Source: Syntrophomonadaceae bacterium
Lineage (GTDB): Bacteria; Bacillota_D; Dethiobacteria; DTU022
Length of the DNA: 7,175 nucleotides
NCBI GenBank assembly: GCA_003551865.1
Contig: PUNU01000210.1
Span: 1 to 7,175, forward strand
Direction of reading: 5' to 3'
The notes beneath the pieces were generated by a model. The model saw only the letters and a program-made list of their open reading frames with translations. It ran no database searches and was not told where the DNA came from. Both the position numbers and the translations under genes were made by a program. Shown piece after piece: positions 5,783 to 7,175 of the stretch; positions within the stretch are counted from its first letter, which is position 1; every line of letters begins with the position of its first letter.

Positions 5783-6961
5783 ATGGTCGAATTTTCCCTG
5801 AATGATGAACAGCTGGCAATGCAGAAGATGGTCCACGAATTTGCCGAAAAAGAAATCCGCCCCCGGGCCGAAGAGCATGATATTTCGGAAGAATACCCCT
5901 GGGATATCGTCAAAAAAGCGGCGAAACTGGGACTCACCCATTTCGGCTTCCCGGAAGAGTACGGCGGAGGCGGTGTTGACGATCCAATTACCCACTTCAT
6001 TGTCGCTGAAGAACTGGGCTGGGGCTGTGCCGGTATCGGCACCGCCATCTTAAGCACGGGTTTGGCGGCAACAGCAATCATGGTTATGGGCACCGAAGAG
6101 CAAAAAAAGAAATATATCGGTCGTTTCTGCGATCCCGATGAAGTGCGCCTCGGAGCAATGTGTTTAACCGAACCAGAGGCCGGCTCCGATGTATCAAACA
6201 TATCGACCACAGCCGTCCTCGACGGCGACGAGTACGTTTTAAACGGGAACAAGTGCTTTATCACCAATGGAGGCATCGCAGACCTGCACGTGGTCTTTGC
6301 CACTACCGATAAAGACCTCGGCTGGGCCGGACTGGCCTGCTTCATCGTTGAAAAAGATACCCCGGGCCTCTCTATGGGCAAAAAAGAAAAGAAAATGGGG
6401 GTAAAGGCTTCTCACACGGCAGAAGTAGTTCTTACCGACTGCCGTGTGCCGAAGGCCAACCGGCTGGGCGGCGAACCCGGCGAGCCGGGATCAACAGGCG
6501 GAGCTTTCGGCGCTTTAACCATGCTCGAGCACTCCCGTCCCGGGGTGGGCGCCATCGCCGTAGGTATTGCCCGCGCCGCCTTTGAATATGCCTTGCAGTA
6601 CAGCACCGAACGGGTGCAATTTAAAAAGCCAATCATCCTACACGAAGGCATTGGCTTCAAGCTGGCCGACATGGCCACCAAGATTGACGCCGCCCGCCTC
6701 CTAGTCTGGCGTGCCGGCTGGATGGCCGCCAACAATCTGCACTTCCAGCGTGCCGAAGGCAGCATGGCCAAGCTGTACGCAGGGGATGTAGCAATGGAAA
6801 CTACAATAGACGCCATTCAAGTTCTCGGCGGCTACGGCTACATGCGTGAATACCCGGTTGAAAGATGGGCCAGGGATGCAAAGATATACCAGATATGGGA
6901 AGGAACAGCAGAGATCCAGCGCCTGGTTATTTCCCGGGCCCTTAAAACCCACGGCAAGTAA
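5783..6961 (+). CDS. Acyl-CoA dehydrogenase, canonical short/medium-chain type
   Basis: A 392-residue ACAD of normal length, expected to form a trans-2-enoyl-CoA with FAD and to hand electrons to ETF. Motifs in order: FSLNDEQLAMQ at 4-14, PEEYGGGG at 57-64, the signature CLTEPEAGSDVS at 127-138, LNGNKCFITNG at 153-163, the region KKMGVKAS at 203-210, LEHSRPGVGAIAVGIARAA at 248-266, YSTERVQFKKPI at 273-284, and the FAD-binding block QVLGGYGYMREYPVERWARD at 346-365. The catalytic base is E373 in IWEGTAEIQR, the position used by medium- and short-chain enzymes. The alternative base position of isovaleryl-type enzymes appears to be Ser251. Chain-length preference cannot be stated. It follows the SDR gene closely and ends just before a hairpin terminator, so it is the last gene of its transcript. 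It differs strongly from the other dehydrogenase in the window, so the two are not a recent duplication. Confidence 0.96.
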   Translation: MVEFSLNDEQLAMQKMVHEFAEKEIRPRAEEHDISEEYPWDIVKKAAKLGLTHFGFPEEYGGGGVDDPITHFIVAEELGWGCAGIGTAILSTGLAATAIMVMGTEEQKKKYIGRFCDPDEVRLGAMCLTEPEAGSDVSNISTTAVLDGDEYVLNGNKCFITNGGIADLHVVFATTDKDLGWAGLACFIVEKDTPGLSMGKKEKKMGVKASHTAEVVLTDCRVPKANRLGGEPGEPGSTGGAFGALTMLEHSRPGVGAIAVGIARAAFEYALQYSTERVQFKKPIILHEGIGFKLADMATKIDAARLLVWRAGWMAANNLHFQRAEGSMAKLYAGDVAMETTIDAIQVLGGYGYMREYPVERWARDAKIYQIWEGTAEIQRLVISRALKTHGK

Positions 6962-6984
6962 ACGCCATATTACAACAGCATACG

Positions 6985-7015
6985 GGGGCGGGATGAAAAA
7001 TTCCCGCCCCTTCAT
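6985..7015 (+). terminator. Rho-independent-type terminator after the second ACAD gene
   Basis: GGGGCGGGA (6985-6993) pairs perfectly with TCCCGCCCC (7002-7010) around an 8-base A-rich loop, giving a very stable 9-bp stem 23 bases after the stop codon. The tail TTCATATT is only moderately T-rich. Position and stem strength make termination likely. Confidence 0.78.
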
Positions 7016-7040
7016 ATTAAAAACAAATCCGGCAAACCAG

Positions 7041-7069
7041 TTGAATAAAACGAGAAAACCAATTATAAT
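7041..7069 (+). promoter_or_regulatory. Sigma-70/SigA-type promoter of the tRNA-Leu gene
   Basis: TTGAAT (7041-7046, four of six consensus bases) is separated by exactly 17 bases from a perfect TATAAT (7064-7069). Transcription would begin near 7076, about 15 bases before the mature tRNA 5' end. It lies after the terminator of the upstream genes, so the tRNA is transcribed independently. Confidence 0.82.
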
Positions 7070-7090
7070 AATGGCTGACAAAGAAAACGT

Positions 7091-7175
7091 GCGGGCGTGG
7101 CGGAACTGGCAGACGCGCTGGACTTAGGATCCAGTGGGAGTCATCCCTTGGAGGTTCAAATCCTCTCGCCCGCAC
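7091..7175 (+). tRNA. tRNA-Leu, anticodon UAG (3' end at window edge)
   Basis: A class II tRNA with a complete cloverleaf. The acceptor stem is GCGGGCG (7091-7097) with CGCCCGC (7167-7173), followed by A73 and one C, where the window stops, consistent with the start of an encoded CCA. The anticodon stem is CTGGA/TCCAG (7118-7122, 7130-7134) with loop CTTAGGA and anticodon TAG at 7125-7127, which reads CUN leucine codons, mainly CUA. The long variable arm GGGA-GTCA-TCCC (7136-7147) is typical of leucine tRNAs. The T arm is GGAGG/CCTCT around TTCAAAT. Confidence 0.96.

Noticed and set aside
5719..6381. A 220-residue open frame on the minus strand over the second dehydrogenase gene
   Set aside because: It is antisense to a highly conserved ACAD gene, with low-complexity Ser/Pro-rich translation and no family resemblance. 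It is treated as a shadow.
7091..7175. tRNA-Leu as an attachment site for a mobile element covering this cluster
   Set aside because: Integration normally uses the 3' end of a tRNA, which here points out of the window. No integrase or direct repeat of the tRNA 3' end was seen within the window.

Overview
The window looks like chromosomal sequence from an anaerobic bacterium, most likely a Firmicute of the Clostridia/Peptococcaceae kind (moderate to low confidence). The reasons are strong GGAGG-type ribosome binding sites before every complete gene, frequent GTG/TTG starts, a textbook sigma-A type promoter before the tRNA, and a DUF2148 ferredoxin-domain protein, a family typical of strict anaerobes. 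All genes lie on the + strand.

Layout. Bases 1-465 hold the 3' part of a DUF2148 Fe-S protein gene, cut by the window edge. Only 11 bases later begins a tight run of three genes: a CaiC-like acyl-CoA synthetase (477-2081), an unusual acyl-CoA dehydrogenase (2095-3324) and an SCP2/lipid-transfer-type thiolase (3352-4590), with gaps of 13 and 27 bases. A 195-base gap (4591-4785) follows. It contains a small inverted repeat and a possible extended -10 promoter. A second run holds an extended short-chain dehydrogenase/epimerase (4786-5745) and a canonical acyl-CoA dehydrogenase (5783-6961), closed by a hairpin terminator (6985-7015). The window ends with a strong promoter (7041-7069) and a tRNA-Leu(UAG) gene (7091-7175), which lacks only its last base(s).

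How the genes fit together. The ligase would activate a carboxylic acid to its CoA thioester, the two dehydrogenases would introduce double bonds, and the thiolase would cleave a 3-ketoacyl-CoA or condense acyl-CoAs. The SDR may act on a hydroxyl or keto group of an intermediate. No enoyl-CoA hydratase, classical 3-hydroxyacyl-CoA dehydrogenase or ETF gene is present here, so any beta-oxidation-like route must be completed elsewhere. The substrate cannot be read from the sequence.

The most notable points are the first dehydrogenase, which has Asp where the catalytic Glu is expected plus an extra segment of about 12 residues, and the thiolase, which lacks the usual second catalytic Cys positions. 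I see no phage, transposon, CRISPR or defence system. This is a catabolic acyl-CoA gene cluster with some atypical enzymes, not an obviously new kind of system.
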